From positions 685,597 to 749,596 of the forward strand of contig NMRB01000029.1 of NCBI GenBank assembly GCA_002633025.1: a stretch of DNA of 64,000 nucleotides, in the 5' to 3' direction. The stretch comes from Notospermus geniculatus (taxonomy: Eukaryota; Nemertea; Pilidiophora; Heteronemertea; Lineidae). Position 1 is the first letter of the stretch, and each line of letters begins with the position of its first letter. The translations under genes and the position numbers were made by a program. The notes under the pieces are model-generated. The model was not told the origin of the DNA and did not search any database. It saw nothing but the letters and a program-made list of their open reading frames with translations. Positions 34,453 through 47,931 of this stretch are shown here, in pieces.

Positions 34453-37400
34453 ACCACCACCGGGACTCCTGTTATCGCTGGAGCAATGGCGCACCCGCAT
34501 TGTTCTCGGCGGAATGTAGTATTGTGCTGTCTTGTCTCAAGTTAGTGTTTAGCACACAGGTTTGTCAGCCAAACTCTCTCCGTCCAAGTTTCATTTCATA
34601 GAAACATTTACACATCAGGAATACAGCATTATCAGTATAAATAGCACAGTAGCAAAGGTTAGTATCTTCAGAAAACGAGGTGACGTTAAAAGATGGCGGC
34701 ACTAGAGTGTACAGTTGTTGCCGTCGCCACAGGGTAACAAGACATAACTCTTTTCTGAGAGCGCCGGAGAGCAACACATCCAGTGAACATCGTACATAAC
34801 TGTTCTCCTCACAAATGATTTTTTTTTCGATCTAATTTGAAGATAATTAATGTAATTAACATGATTAATGTAAGTCTAACAACCATTAGCTGCAGTAGGC
34901 ATGTCGAGGGGATGGTTTTTTAAATTTATTAAGAACTGAAAGTTACGTTTATATCTTGTAAGCAAAGTGGTATAACAGCAAACGTTCAATCATAAGCAAT
35001 GAAGCATAGTCTCATTCCAATCACAGCACATGGCCTGTTCCTGGCGAGTAATTCTCCATTTCTGCCCCTATGAGACAAGATATAAACGGAAATTCAGGGG
35101 ACTTTGGTCTGACACTTGTCGTAATATTGAGATTTTTAAATGAATATCTCAAAGAGAAAGGGTGTATAAAAAAGTAAGACCTGTTAGGATACCAAACGAT
35201 TATATGGAACGAAGGGAAAAATCTTTACACCTTTACTATACCAATGCTATTTATATCGATAACGCTCCTTCTTTTAAAGTTTGGTTGTACTATCTTCTTT
35301 TTGTCCATCAATTTTTCAAAGTTTTTCAAATTTCTTACGAGTTCTTACTTTCTTATACACTCTGCACACACTATGCTGCAATCAATGAAGTGACAGCGTG
35401 TTCGCTTGGGGATGGGAGTTAACAACCTGACTCTCCATCACTGGTTGTTGTTTTGACCGATCACGAATTGAGCACCGTCGGTCGAGTTCGTGGGGAGTCG
35501 TGAAAGATCGGTTTCCTCCGCCAAACTGGCGAAGCCGATCAGCCATGATTGTCTTGAACTCGGGAATTTCCGCATATTTCCGACCGGAAAACGGCGGAAT
35601 GGCCTCGCATGTGTTACCGAAGTGGAGACGGTCGGTACCGTAATATTGGTATTATCTACGTTCATTCGAAGATAGGGCAAAATATTTTTTCGAAATCTTC
35701 AGCCAAAAATAGTTTGAGTATAAATGTAGGCTAGACATGGGAAGAGTATAAACTTGCTTCGATACCACCGACTGACGAATTAACACTCTCTTTCTCCGAA
35801 GTACTCACAAATGAAATGGAGTTTGTCGATGTTCACTAATACACTCAACGCATTTCCCCGGAGTGTCATTTTCCAGTTATTAATTCATCAGCAACATATA
35901 CGGAGCGATCATGCCCAAGACGATATTGCGAAACGACGAAGTGTATATCTGCATAGCATCGGCAAAGTCGCTACGGGGTTCACATCCCGTGTCGACGCAT
36001 GTCCTGTTTCTGGCCTCGTTTTGGATTGTACACAAGGTGATTCCCATCAAGCACATGGTTTTGTCTTTGTTGCTGTTATTTTCATTTTATATGCCAAAAG
36101 AATACAATAATTATCGTCATGATGTTCATTCAATATTCCATTTTGTATTGATGTGGTGTCTACCAGGCCCGGGTCGGCGTTTTGTGCGGCACTAGTTCGC
36201 ATGTTGAATGTATCAGAATGCTATCTTCCCTAGGCCATTTTAAGACTGTTGGACAAACCACTGCTGGCCAACAAACCTGGTAGTCGGATGTGATGGATGA
36301 CGTCACGGTTCCTCTGAATCCCAAGCGATCCGCTGCAAATTTAATGATGAGATCTTGTTGTTTATTATTCATATTTAATCTCGGGTGGAATTTTAGTTTA
36401 TGCTTTTTTACACATAATGACAGACGATAAAACACCCACTTTTGTTTGCCTTTTCTAGCAGATTTCTCCGGGCTTAGTAGGCGCTCCGACCGCGTATATC
36501 TCAAAGCCACAAGTAGTTTACAAACAGGTTTGATTTGAGAATATATTAACTTGAATGCGGCCGTACTAACAGGGTTAGCCTACGATTTTGACGCATGGCC
36601 CTTTGGTCATTGGCAGACCAAATGACAAACCACCAAAACACACTGTAAAACAAAGTTCTGTCCAAAGATGGCGTCAGTTGACCCGGAAGTTACGTCATTG
36701 ACGATTTGTCCAATCACATCGGCGTACTGTGTCATCTGGTTTCCCCGTTCATACACGAGACAGAAACAGGACATTCATGTTACCTGTGTTATGCAGATAT
36801 ATTTTGTCATGTGCACATTATCTAAGTTTCAAAACTGTGTACCAAACACACGCCATATTGCACCAAGTGGCCATGTTGCCAAATCTGCGAACCCCGTCGC
36901 TAAACGTAGTGTTCTATTTGTATGTTCATGCATTATGTTGTGTGACAAAATTGGAATGTTTTAATGGTGTTTCGACCACGCATTTAAATCTAACCCCAAA
37001 AATCATGTAAGAGTGGGACGAACGAAAAGAGCAGCAACGCAAAATGATCTCACTCTGGAAGTTTTCAGACGGCTGTGGTAAAAAAATTGCCACTGCCTTC
37101 TGATCGGGATGGGTCGAAAATTGCATAGTTAACTAAGCAGCACTCTTCACGGGCACGTTTTATATAGTAAAAATAAGCATGATTGTTGTTTATGCACGTT
37201 TAGCGTTGTCTGCATGACTGGCTGGCTGGGAAGAAACTCGCTCGTTGATTTCTTTGAGTACGTATTTAATTTTGATGTCCATGAAAATTTCGTCGACTGA
37301 AATTGGCTGAATCTTACAGTATCTCTGATTTATTGAATACTTTGGAATGTGGAAAATTTCTGCTGGATAAAAGGTTTATTTGTGTTTATTTTTTTCTAGA

Positions 37401-38191
37401 AACTATGTAGGCATGATATAATGTGAATGTGTGAGCATATAACTGTGTCAGATGACCATATACACCAACATTCATTGGTTGTTGTTGCATTCCAAATCGG
37501 AGACATTCGTTCTCGTTCGGGAATCTCCGGAAATGTACATACTCATACATGTATTTTTCGAGAATCATCGGCGTTAAAGGGACTAATCAAATAACAATCG
37601 GTCATTCTCGTCACGCAGGAATCTAACTTGAGAATGACTAAACTGCTCGACGCCAAAGTCGAATCTACTTCACGGTATCCAAGGGTTACAGAGACAGATT
37701 GGATCTGCGTTGCAATAGCAACCAAATTGTTTATCCATATTCCTCATGCAAATTCGTATGATATATTATATGGTCACTGGGTCACACAACTATCGCTCAG
37801 TAAACTTGATTGTTCAGCATGAATTGCTTGTCGCTTTATATCCTAAAAATGCGGACAAAATATTGTAGCGTCGATTTGTTTTTTACAAGGAAAGTCCCGT
37901 CCGTCACATCATGGTATTTTTTCAGAGACTTTCTCGTCATGTAGGCACAGATATAGAAATGTAGATCTAAATGGAGTGATCCTGGTCAATTACATGTGCA
38001 GTACCCTCTGCGGCCATCCTGGTAGGCTTTTTAATCCTCGCTCCCTCCGTAGCCGCCGCATACGCGAACGAGGGCGAAAAACCTCTCCCCTCGGATGGTT
38101 TCGGCAGCGATTGTGCCCATGGACGAACGGCGATTATCTGCGGCAGTTGTTAAATTACTAGCAAAGATGGCGACTGAACCCCTTTACAAAA

Positions 38192-38214
38192 TAACAACAA
38201 CAACAACAACAACA
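38192..38214. repeat. ACA microsatellite
   Basis: Uninterrupted AAC/ACA triplets over about 23 bp. Confidence 0.9.
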
Positions 38215-39150
38215 ATTGAGTCTTGTGATTTTGTTTGTGAACACACTGACTGCAGCGCACCCAGCGTTCAATATCGCCCAAATACGAGGTTCTGATCACG
38301 TCAGCACGTGTCTCCCGGACCTCGACCTCTCTGGCGTAAACAACCAACATGTCGGCCTCTGATCTACCCTGGTAATAAAACTATACACAGCAATACGTTA
38401 TAAATGTCACGAATGTTATTCTTTCTCTGTTGGATAATCATATGACCATGACAAACCACGGCACGTTTCAATCAAACCTTTGCCATCACTTTGTCAAGCC
38501 GTGTGGTCACCGACAATAATTATGATATTATAAAACTGCTGTTTGTTACGTGTCAGTGTGCACACAACGATACGATGTACTGTGTAAATAAATGTCCGTG
38601 TTTCATTGAACTGTATTGATAACGTAGTTATTGACAAGTTGTCTGTTAGTAGCAAACGTAACGCAGAGTCAGCTGAAATGTTGTGTGGTCAATCGTCCTG
38701 TTTACATCCGTGTCCTTCGACGTTCAGAGGTGATAGAAGTGATGAATACACCGGTTTATTCGTTGTTTCGGCGCCCCCCCCGCCATCTTGGTTTCAACGA
38801 AGATTTTGTGCGTGCGCACTTATCTGGTTGGCAAACCAACGCATGTGATTGGTCGGGAGATGCGAACGTGCCCACCAGATATAACTGCGCATGTGCAGTT
38901 TGCAAGAAATCCCAAGATGGCGTGGGCCGTCGACACGATGAACATGGACGATGTTGATCAAACTAACCGGTGTATAACGTGGTCAGGTCGAAGTGGGTTG
39001 TGATTGAAAATCAAAGCGATCTTGTTTTCTTGGTGTCAATGTCAAACACGAAGAGTTTGGTGACAGAAACCGCTCAAGAAAATGCAGTGATGTAAGCCTA
39101 CCAAAATAAGAACTGAATAATCACTCTCTTCACATGAACCAACGAAACAC

Positions 39151-39163
39151 GGGGGGGGGGGGG
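39151..39163. repeat. Poly-G run
   Basis: Thirteen G then CGGGGGGC. A single N lies about 180 bp downstream at 39343. Confidence 0.85.
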
Positions 39164-40793
39164 CGGGGGGCACCACTGTTGGTCACCGACGACAGATTAG
39201 GTTATGATTATAATCCTGGCCTGGTGTTGTCCGATGGCGCTATCGTGAATGTTGTAACAGTTAGTGTATTGTTAGGACTATTTGTGCGTCTCGTCTGTCA
39301 AAAAACATCGCCAGTATTTTGATTGGCTAGCATATCCGCACCNTCAACCGACTTCGTTCGTCAGTCATAACAGTAGCCGTCTGAAGTAGTGTTCTCAAGT
39401 TCCTGACGACTGCCCACACGGCTCCTCAGAGAACACCACCATGACAGGAAAATAGAACGAGGGATGATGGACAATGCCACAACTGATGACAGACAGACAG
39501 ACACCCTGATGGCGTACTGAAAAATAAATAGCTTTGTGAACGAAAAAGATCCGGGAGAGCCAGAAGATAGGCTAATCGAAGACATGCCAGAAAGAGAGTC
39601 TAAAATTCTATTGGTGATTATTGGAACGATAATTTTGGCGATTTTCTTTCGACATACAATGTATAACAATGCCATTCAAGGAATTCAATGTATAGTTGTA
39701 AATTAGTTATTACGACCAAGAAAATACATGTAGTTGAAAAAAGCAATAATAAAAGTGCAGTGGAAATCAGTTTTGCAGATGAAGGTTCCAATACGTCCGT
39801 GGACTTGATGGAAATTTGGATAGTTTTCTGTAATCAGATAAACCACCAGACCGTCTGAAAGAAGTTTTCTGATAGCGTTGAAGTCACATTGGCCAGTTCA
39901 AATCAACGAAGTCGATGACTTAGTTGCCTGGCTTTCGTAAAAGCTGATCTCCGGATTTGAACTTGGTGTTTGAGTTTTGTATTGTGATGAGGAATCTGTT
40001 GCAATGACTCTAAAATGCCCATGAACAAAATTGTTTACTTAGCTGCTGAGATAGAGAGAGCAGTGTACATGATATAACACTAATTCCAGTGCCTATATGT
40101 ATAGTTTTAGGTAGTAGAATAGTGTACAGTGTATGTCTCTGGCGACACCAGCCAGCGAAGCCTGTGATTTATGCTATAGAGCATTACGTCTAGCTGTTGC
40201 ATGGAAAACATTGGACACTGAAGGAAACGTTTGAGATGCCGACAGATAGATGAAACATGAAACGTGATTGGTTCGAGGTGGACTCGAGGTGACCACGTTT
40301 CCGTCCATGCTGACGTCAGCAACTGTGTACTTTAAAAATGTAACACGTCTGCTGATTGCATACTACATGAATGACGTCATGTGACGTAGGTGCAGGTCCG
40401 CAGTAAATAACATGGTGCAGGTTGTAGGGGGATAATAATGAATATATGCTTGATGATGATGTTGCTTGTAAATAAAGAATGCTTGTGTAATTATTAAGAT
40501 GCATGCGAGAGTAACCCTGTTGATAATTGCAAACAATGTATGATAGTGAAGCTGAAATTATATGTATATAATACTTGTTAAAATGTAAATTGTGTAAATC
40601 CAGAAAAATAGTAGTTAGCCATGTATAGCATGATTCCGGGTGCATAGGCCTTTTGCAGGCGCATTTTAGTGCACCTAGTAGTAGTAGCTCTTCGATTGCT
40701 TTATGCTTTGCAGAAAATTGCTTCAGTCCATTTTAAAAGTAAATGTCTACGACGTTTTGGGCTCTCGAGCCAAAACCAGCCGGATTTCGACAA

Positions 40794-40915
40794 CAGGGTC
40801 CATATTCATAAACCTACTTAAGTCAAAGTGTGATACTTATTATCTTTTGTGTTGAACAAAGGATAAGTGTCACACTTAGACTTACTAGTAAGTAGTTTTA
40901 TGAATATGGACCCTG
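40794..40915. mobile_element. 122-bp hairpin, CAGGGTCCATATTCATAAA ends
   Basis: Arms CAGGGTCCATATTCATAAAC and the inverse CAGGGTCCATATTCATAAAA, followed by matching CTTAAGTCAAAGTGTGA-type sequence. The terminus resembles the GGGCCCGTATTCATAAA type seen elsewhere in the window. No clear target duplication. Confidence 0.75.
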
Positions 40916-42041
40916 GACTGTAGCTTGAACGGGACTGATGACACCTGTATTCATCGTATCCATGACGTAACTCCGACAGTGTCCGCCATTGCTGACGTCG
41001 CAAGGGTGGTGGGCAAATGACGCAAGGGTGGTGGGCAAAATTCATTGCTTTGCTGAAGAAGCTGGTGGGCAAAACGCGGAACGTCACAACGTCATGTAGG
41101 CCTGGATACGACGTCATGGATACGATGAATAGACTTCCTAATCATAATAAAAGCACCTCAGTCTTTTTGCTTAAATTGGACAATACATTTACCACAAAAG
41201 CTCCTTAATGTATGTTTAATACCATCTAATTACTGAAGTAGTCAACAGAATGAAAATAAATTTCACTACCTCTGTTGATAAAATGGACACTCTGATAGTA
41301 CTCCCCCATGAGTAATTAAAATCAGAAAGTATCTTTCATTAATAATCCGACTATGTACATGTAGATTTTTTTCTTTCCCTTTTTTACCAAACAGCAACTT
41401 TTTGTAAACATTGTAGAAAAATTAAAATTTGCTCACAAAAATCTTCTATTCATTGTTTCACGCCCAATGAGGACTTTGTAGATAAAAAATATTTCTAAAT
41501 ACTTGTACATAGATGTGATAATATAAATCCCAGTGATAATGTTTTGAGCTTGATGAAACTTCGCTGATATCTCTGCCTTACATTTGTAAAAAAATCATTT
41601 GTCGCTGGCGTGATGTTATGTACATATACGAAGTTTTTAACCCAATTGCAAGTACATTGTAATAATTTCTTAATTGACGAGAATTGTAAAAATTTCAGTT
41701 TGTTTTCTATGCCGCTACACGTCTCTCCACTACAGCCTGAGCTTAGCAATGCCGTAAAAGCAAAAATAGATAAGATCTCTTATCTATTTTTGGTAAAAGC
41801 TAGTTAAAGAGTTAATAGAAGTATTGTTTGATTTTTGTATCATATGTTATAAATATGTAATTGAAGTACCGAGCACGAATACCTCATGAGGCACAGGAAA
41901 AAAACAATCATTTTCGTCCCAAATTGGGACAATGTGGCAAGTGAAAATTAATGATTCGAACTATTTTTTTGGAATTTATATTGGACAACTTAAGGCAGTT
42001 TGTGTTTCCGAAGTTTGTGTTGTGCGGGAATCGAACTCACA

Positions 42042-42182
42042 AAGCGGCGAATCCACTGTCGCGATTTTGGCTTGAGACGGGGTTGCGATCACCTTATAAG
42101 GACTTCCGATTGCCATATAAGGTGATCGCAAGGGATAGCAACCCCGTCCCAAGCCGAAAATCGCGACAGTGGATTCGCCGCT
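42042..42182. mobile_element. 141-bp hairpin element, AAGCGGCGAATCCACTG ends
   Basis: Very long matching arms: AAGCGGCGAATCCACTGTCG then CGATTTT, GACGGGGTTGC and GATCACCTTATA. Termini resemble 9706. Just outside, gggaatcgaactcacaaag is B-box-like when inverted, but no tRNA fold is evident. Confidence 0.8.
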
Positions 42183-42395
42183 TACAAGGCGACATCAATA
42201 TTGTTTTCCAATAAGAAGGGTAAAAAAAGGGTTCGGAGAAGGGTTATGAATATAGCATGTGAGATGAAAGACTAATAAACTTTTTAAAAGACAAAAAAGA
42301 ACTTTCGAACAATCATTTGCCCACAACAACCTCGCCATCGCTGATTTTTAACACTGTCACATTTTTGTTCAAATTTCTGAATAGCCTTTAGGCTA

Positions 42396-42551
42396 AAGCT
42401 GCCCATACACGATCAATATTATTGCACAATATGGGGATCACAATGGGCAATATTATTGTCAATCTTTCTTCTAACTATCGTGCTAGAAGCACACGACCAC
42501 CCATTTGGGCCCCATATTGTGCAATAATATTGCGCCGTGTATGGGCGGCTT
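42396..42551. mobile_element. 156-bp MITE with AAGCTGCCCATACACG ends, TA target duplication
   Basis: Left AAGCTGCCCATACACGATCA, right inverse AAGCCGCCCATACACGGCGC; arms continue ATATTATTGCACAATATGGGG. TA on both sides (42394-42395, 42552-42553). Non-coding. Confidence 0.8.
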
Positions 42552-43766
42552 TAGAAGCTATAATTGTAATTGCTGAATAGGCCTCCGTCGATTTTATATG
42601 AAAGGCTTTCGCCCTCAAGTGACATTTTCAAAATCTTTGACAAAAAACCGACAGTATGAAACGAGTTTTCGGTGTGAAAGTAGGAGATGTCACTTAGCGT
42701 CGACAAAATTTCGGTGATGGTACGTTTTGACACAGAGAGTAAACAATCAATCAACAGTCCTCAAAGGACTGCTTAAATCTAATACACTTTCTTATACAAC
42801 TTTATTGCATTATGGCAATGTATTGACCAGCTATAGAATGACAAATTCCGAAGCAGCTCGCCAAATTCGTTCGAATTGTATAAATTATAGAGTTACGAGT
42901 TACCAAGCTTTACATGTCAGTCATTATTTTGAATACTTAGGCGATGTAGCACTGACTGTCAAACTTGATGGATGAAATTGGTAAATGTATGGATTAAGGG
43001 TAAGTCTGGACAGTCCGAAAATGAGCAGGGACACGGCCGATTCAGCCACAAAACCAGTACGCATGATACATGGTGTTGAAGAAACGTGTGCAAAGTCATT
43101 GGTCATGTCTGCGAGACCGGAAGTCGTGACTGTGACCTGTGTCGCGGAATGAAACTCGCAGATATGGGGTTAGCACAGAGTGGTTTTAGCTCAGGGACAT
43201 AGCTCGCAGAGGTGAGATGTGTTGCTAGCTGTCAACATTAGTCTGTTCGCACCCAACTGAAGGCCCAGAGTGGATATACGGAGCTCGTGGTAGCTGACAC
43301 GTGCGCCCTATTTTACCCAAGGTTCTTTTTCGCTTCCCTTGCAAAAACAATACTCGACAAACTCTCGCCACCAAAATTATCCAATAATTTTGGGCTTTTT
43401 AAGAAGCAATGGCTGTTGCAGTTTATAGATTGTTGGATTTTTCTATTATTTCCTGATAAAACTCGCATCGTTCCTCTTCTACTTTTGCCATCTATTATTG
43501 AACGAAATGTAATGATTGCCAATAGTCAATAGCGAAGGCACTATATTTGGAGAATACATTGGTTGATCCGATCATGCAAACAACAAAATTCCTCCACAAG
43601 AAAACATGTTTTAAGGCAGTTGCACGGCTGTGACGTCATGGGATTAGGAACACAAAAGTGTTCTAACTTCATTTCGGTCTTTTTGAAAATGATGTTGTCG
43701 TCGACGTATTTTTACCGTGGCACCAAGTTCTAGCTATCGGCACAAAGGTAAAAGTGCAACAGGAGC

Positions 43767-43912
43767 TGTCAGTCAGATGACCAATAGGTGTCACTACGGT
43801 CCAAATGCCTAGAGGACCCATTCATGGTTGATTGAGCACCAATCGGGAGAATTTTCTATTGTATTGGTCCGCTAGAACATTGCTGCCGTCTTCTGGCGAC
43901 AGGCGCGGCTGG
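43767..43912 (-). repeat. Dispersed 150-bp repeat, copy 3 (inverted)
   Basis: Reads on the minus strand like 7570-7725: TTCTAGCGGACCAATA, GAATGGGTCCTCTAG and GTAGTGACACCTATTGG. More diverged than copies 1 and 2. Confidence 0.75.
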
Positions 43913-45733
43913 CTGTTCTATTGTAGTGAACGCATAAAGAAGCAATCATCGGTACACGGTTCTGTTATGGCAGACGCAGACAAGAAGCCGTTGCCATCAG
44001 CCTGCCAAGCTCTCACCGTCCTAAACCATGACGTCATTAATACATGTATTAGACGACCCAAAAATGTTATTAGCGGGAACGACAAGCTAGATGTTGCGAC
44101 CATGCTAAAGTACGATGACACCGATGGCGTTTAAAATCTACAAAGTGTATTAAGTCAGAAAAATTGGAGCATTCGTATGCCAAAACAGCCAAACGAAGTT
44201 CGGTTGAAAAACCATTGGAATTTGCAAAGGTATGAATTCAATTTCCAGCAGTAGTGTTTTTTAATTCATTACAATATCCCTGTACGCGATTGATGGGCTG
44301 AAAGAAAGTTAATTTCACAAAACGGTGTAAATCAAGCCAAATTACCCCGACTCAGCTAATAGTTCAGTAAATAAAACATGCAGTGGAGTGACGCAAAGTG
44401 CAATTGTGTTTTAAAGTACATGTACATGTCAACAAAACACATCGTCAATCTTTTTACAATACACTGTGTAGGCCTACACATGTAGATGTACATGTACATG
44501 TAGTTAGTATGACTACTGTGCACACGGCACACTGCTTCCATGTTTGAAGGCCGTCCGTCGGACCTGAATCCGCAGAATTTAAAAAAAAATTGTTTGAAAA
44601 ATTACAAAGTGTGCAGTGGGATTTGGTTCTTCAGTTATCGTAAATTGTCAGATCGAATGGTATTCATCTGGTAGCCCTCCCCATGACGTAGGCAATTGTC
44701 ATAGAAACTGCTCGGACAATGTTACCGCTACGACTCTGTGTTTATTTGCTTTAGTATAGACCCTGCAGGGGAGAATGCATGATGTTTACCAATGTTTCAG
44801 TCGCCATGAACCTTTCGCATACAAACTCACCCGAGAGGGCAATGGCCGGAGAGTTTTCGCCTCCTGGTGTAGTATTTCAAAACTGCAAACCATGTAAGAG
44901 TAGATTGCAAGGGTGAGTGATGAATTATAATTGGTTGTCAATCTAAAATTCCTTGTTCGGAATAAATCTATTTGCTTCGAGTGCGGTTAGAGTTTAGGTC
45001 GCCATGAAAACGTGCTATGGTAGTCGGAGGACGAACTTCTGCCCATTGTATCATTTTCCCGTGAGTGGTGAGGAATTTTGATACTGCCTCCTACATGTAA
45101 CTGGCCGGATGCATCTTGCAGACACACGAATGCAAGATCCCCTCCGTCGGTTGGGGCTGGCATCAATCCGCACAGCAGAGCCATAGAATATTATTGACGA
45201 CCGGAAGTATATGTAAGCTGGACATGCGCAGGAGATTGGGCTGGCATGTTCGTCGTCCTTCGACCTCTCCGCACGAAAGAGGTAAAAAGCTCCTGGATCG
45301 GCCATGGTTCGCTTTTCTTGATGTCGATGGGGTTCGAAGCAAATGAGGGACGGTGCGACGTCTTGGGCCTCGTTCTTCCCAAAGAAAAAGCATAATTCAT
45401 CATATCTTTCCTTTCTTAAAAATCGAGTTTTTTATGCAGTATGGAAGCTGTTTTTACGAGTAAATATAAATACCATGGTTCGGGCAAAACGGGTTGTGTA
45501 ACATTCTTCTGAAGGTTTCTCTTGCAAAGCATGTTTAGTCGCCATTGTTGTAAGCGGCAGCGAGAGAGAGTATTTATGTGTCAAGCAGGAGTTGGTAAAA
45601 CTGGCCGAAAAATAAACACAGAGAGAGAGAAAGGCGTGCAGTAAAAACACCCTTGCCTAAAAACATGGATTGGTTCTTCACAATCTTGCGTGCGTTTCCA
45701 TATTCGTCTAGTGTTGATTCCTTCATAGTTTCA

Positions 45734-46247
45734 GGGCCGTATGTACGGGTCGGACTTCAGCCTAAAGTATAGCTTAAAGCGAATGGCTCGCGGGGTTTGT
45801 TGTGGCGCCATGACAGTGGGTCATCGATATCAAGCAGTATTTTGAGAAAAAGGCAAAAGAAGGATTTTAGTTTAATGGGAAATGCATTAGACAGCCAAAC
45901 TTCTGAGGCGCATTCTGCAAAATCTGCCGCTTCAAAATCAATGGGAATAGTACAAAATGTACATCTTGACCTACTGAATTTGAAAACGTCATTAACCCAA
46001 TTTAACAAATTTTTACTGGAACCTCGTCCCCAGTGTTTACATTCACATATTTGTACAGGTGTTGCATATGGCTGGGGCACGACTTTGCCTGGAGGCTAGA
46101 TTCACTCTCTATGGAAGGTACCACCAAAAATGTAAACAAACCCCGCGAGCCATTCGCTTTAAGTTAGACTTTCTCTTTGCTTGAAGCATTGAGAAAAGTC
46201 AGACTTAAATGAAGGTGTGCCTGAAGTCCGAGCTGTGCATACGGCCC
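45734..46247. mobile_element. MITE with GGGCCGTATG termini and TCA target duplication, carrying a nested element
   Basis: Outer ends GGGCCGTATGTACGGGTCGG and inverse GGGCCGTATGCACAGCTCGG, each followed by ACTTCAG. TCA flanks both sides (45731-45733, 46248-46250). Most of the interior is the inserted element 45773-46163. Confidence 0.8.
45773..46163. mobile_element. Nested foldback element, CTTAAAGCGAATGGCTCGCG ends
   Basis: About 30-bp nearly perfect inverted ends, CTTAAAGCGAATGGCTCGCG then GGGTTTGTT, inside the element at 45734. The 100-codon frame within (45797-46099) has no recognisable domain and may be chance. The terminus resembles 30756. Confidence 0.8.
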
Positions 46248-46346
46248 TCAGTGTTGATAAGATTCCAATGACTTTCCCCGGAGCGTTATTAAGGGACCCT
46301 AGGCAGCCTCCTCGTAGCCATTTTGATGTGCTCATTACACCAATCA

Positions 46347-46407
46347 ATTTGGCATGAGAAACTAAATCTGACATTTTAAATGTCAGATTTAGTTTCTCAT
46401 GCCAAAT
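46347..46407. repeat. 61-bp perfect palindrome
   Basis: Arms of 30 nt (attt ggcatgagaaac taaatctgacattt) mirror each other exactly around one central T. No loop, so it would extrude as a near-complete cruciform. No copy seen elsewhere in the window. Confidence 0.9.
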
Positions 46408-47348
46408 AATATTGCAAGTAAAATACACTGACCATCATCATTGAGCCAAAATTCGTAGGTTGCTAGTTGCTAGCGCCACCTGCGATGAAATGAACGCACT
46501 GTAGTGTCCCTTTAAAAGGACCGATTCAAACTAAACTGGAACTGTATTCGCCGACTTCAGAACGTTTAAAAATAGTTTGGTACGATCACTTTATTTCAAG
46601 CGCTGGGGGAAAATGGTTTTTTCAAAGAAGCCCCTCCCCTCGAGGCCACGTTTAGAAGTTGGCTTCAATGAAAATGAAATTCCTCCACCAACATCTGAAC
46701 AATGGACAAATTTTTAATATGGAATTGCATAGAAGAATATTCGAAAGTTTTTTTAGGGTTTTCAAGGCAAGAGTATATTAACATAGGCTCCATTTTTTTT
46801 CCATCCCATTTTCATGATTAATATATGATGCAAAAAAACGTCTACCGGTACGAATATGAGTATAAGTAATGTTGAGGTAAGCGCAGCGGCTAGTTGAAGG
46901 AAAAAAAACAACGCCTAAGAAATTGCGAATCGAATTGGAATTTTGGAATGTGTTTCCATGGCACCCCTTTTTAAAAAATCCGGCGAATGGTTCCCTAATA
47001 CCTCAAACGGCATTTACATTGTGTTATAATTATCCCTTGGATAGTGCATATACCGCCGTGATATATTTTTGGCTCCTTCTTCGTCTGCTGCTGTATGATG
47101 GGGTGACGGTGTTAATCAGCAACAACAAAAGAAGCGGAATTATCATACGGCGACATTACTGTGTACAGAAATCTCAATTCGGTTGATAGGCCTACGAAAT
47201 ACGGGACTGAAGGGGGGGTCGACGACGTTCCTGAGTACCCGGGGGTAGGCCTACCCGTAGCCTTGGCCCCGCCAACAGCGATTCGTATCCCAACCGAACA
47301 AAGCTTTGCTCTGTACATGCAGGGACGGGAGTATTGCCTCAATAAGGA

Positions 47349-47477
47349 GTTTTCGCAAAGCCCGGCCCGAAACGCCAACGCCAACACCAAACCCATTGTT
47401 CGATGCCACGAAGAGAGCACCAAACAAAAGGATAGACGTTTGCGTTGGCGTTTCGGGGACTTTGCGAAAACTCTGTA
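47349..47477. mobile_element. Foldback element with GAGTTTTCGCAAAGCC termini, copy 3
   Basis: Left GAGTTTTCGCAAAGCCCGGC then GAAACGCCAACGCC; right GCGTTGGCGTTTCGGGGACT then TTGCGAAAACTC. The core ACCCATTGTTCGATGCCACG is shared with 5344 and 32777. The best preserved of the three. Confidence 0.85.
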
Positions 47478-47931
47478 ATGAAAGACGAAGTCGTCGAAAC
47501 TCGGTAAATAATGTTTTAAAAAATCTTAGTAATTGAGTCTTCATTATTAGTTGTAATTTTTTTGCCGAGTGAACTGTGCACATTTTCCGAGCAATTTGTA
47601 CCATGTATACATGTACATAGTCTGTAAAATCAAGTTCGTATTCCTGCAACATTTAAAACCATGGGAATAAACGTTCGTAAGATATTTTGACAATTTCGTT
47701 CGACTTATTTCATACCGTATAGGGCTTGGCCTTTATGTTCCTTTTCTCCCATCAGCAATATGGAAGTGAGGTTGACCGTTCCTGGGCCATGAGACCTTCG
47801 CAACTTTGCGAGCATGCACATTTTCATTTGATGTTTCAATTGCCTCGTGCGTCCTCGCAAAGTTAAGACTTTGTCTGTCCCAACTCAGATGGAGAGCAGA
47901 CATTAGACTGGGTTGCTGTCTTTGCCGGTTC

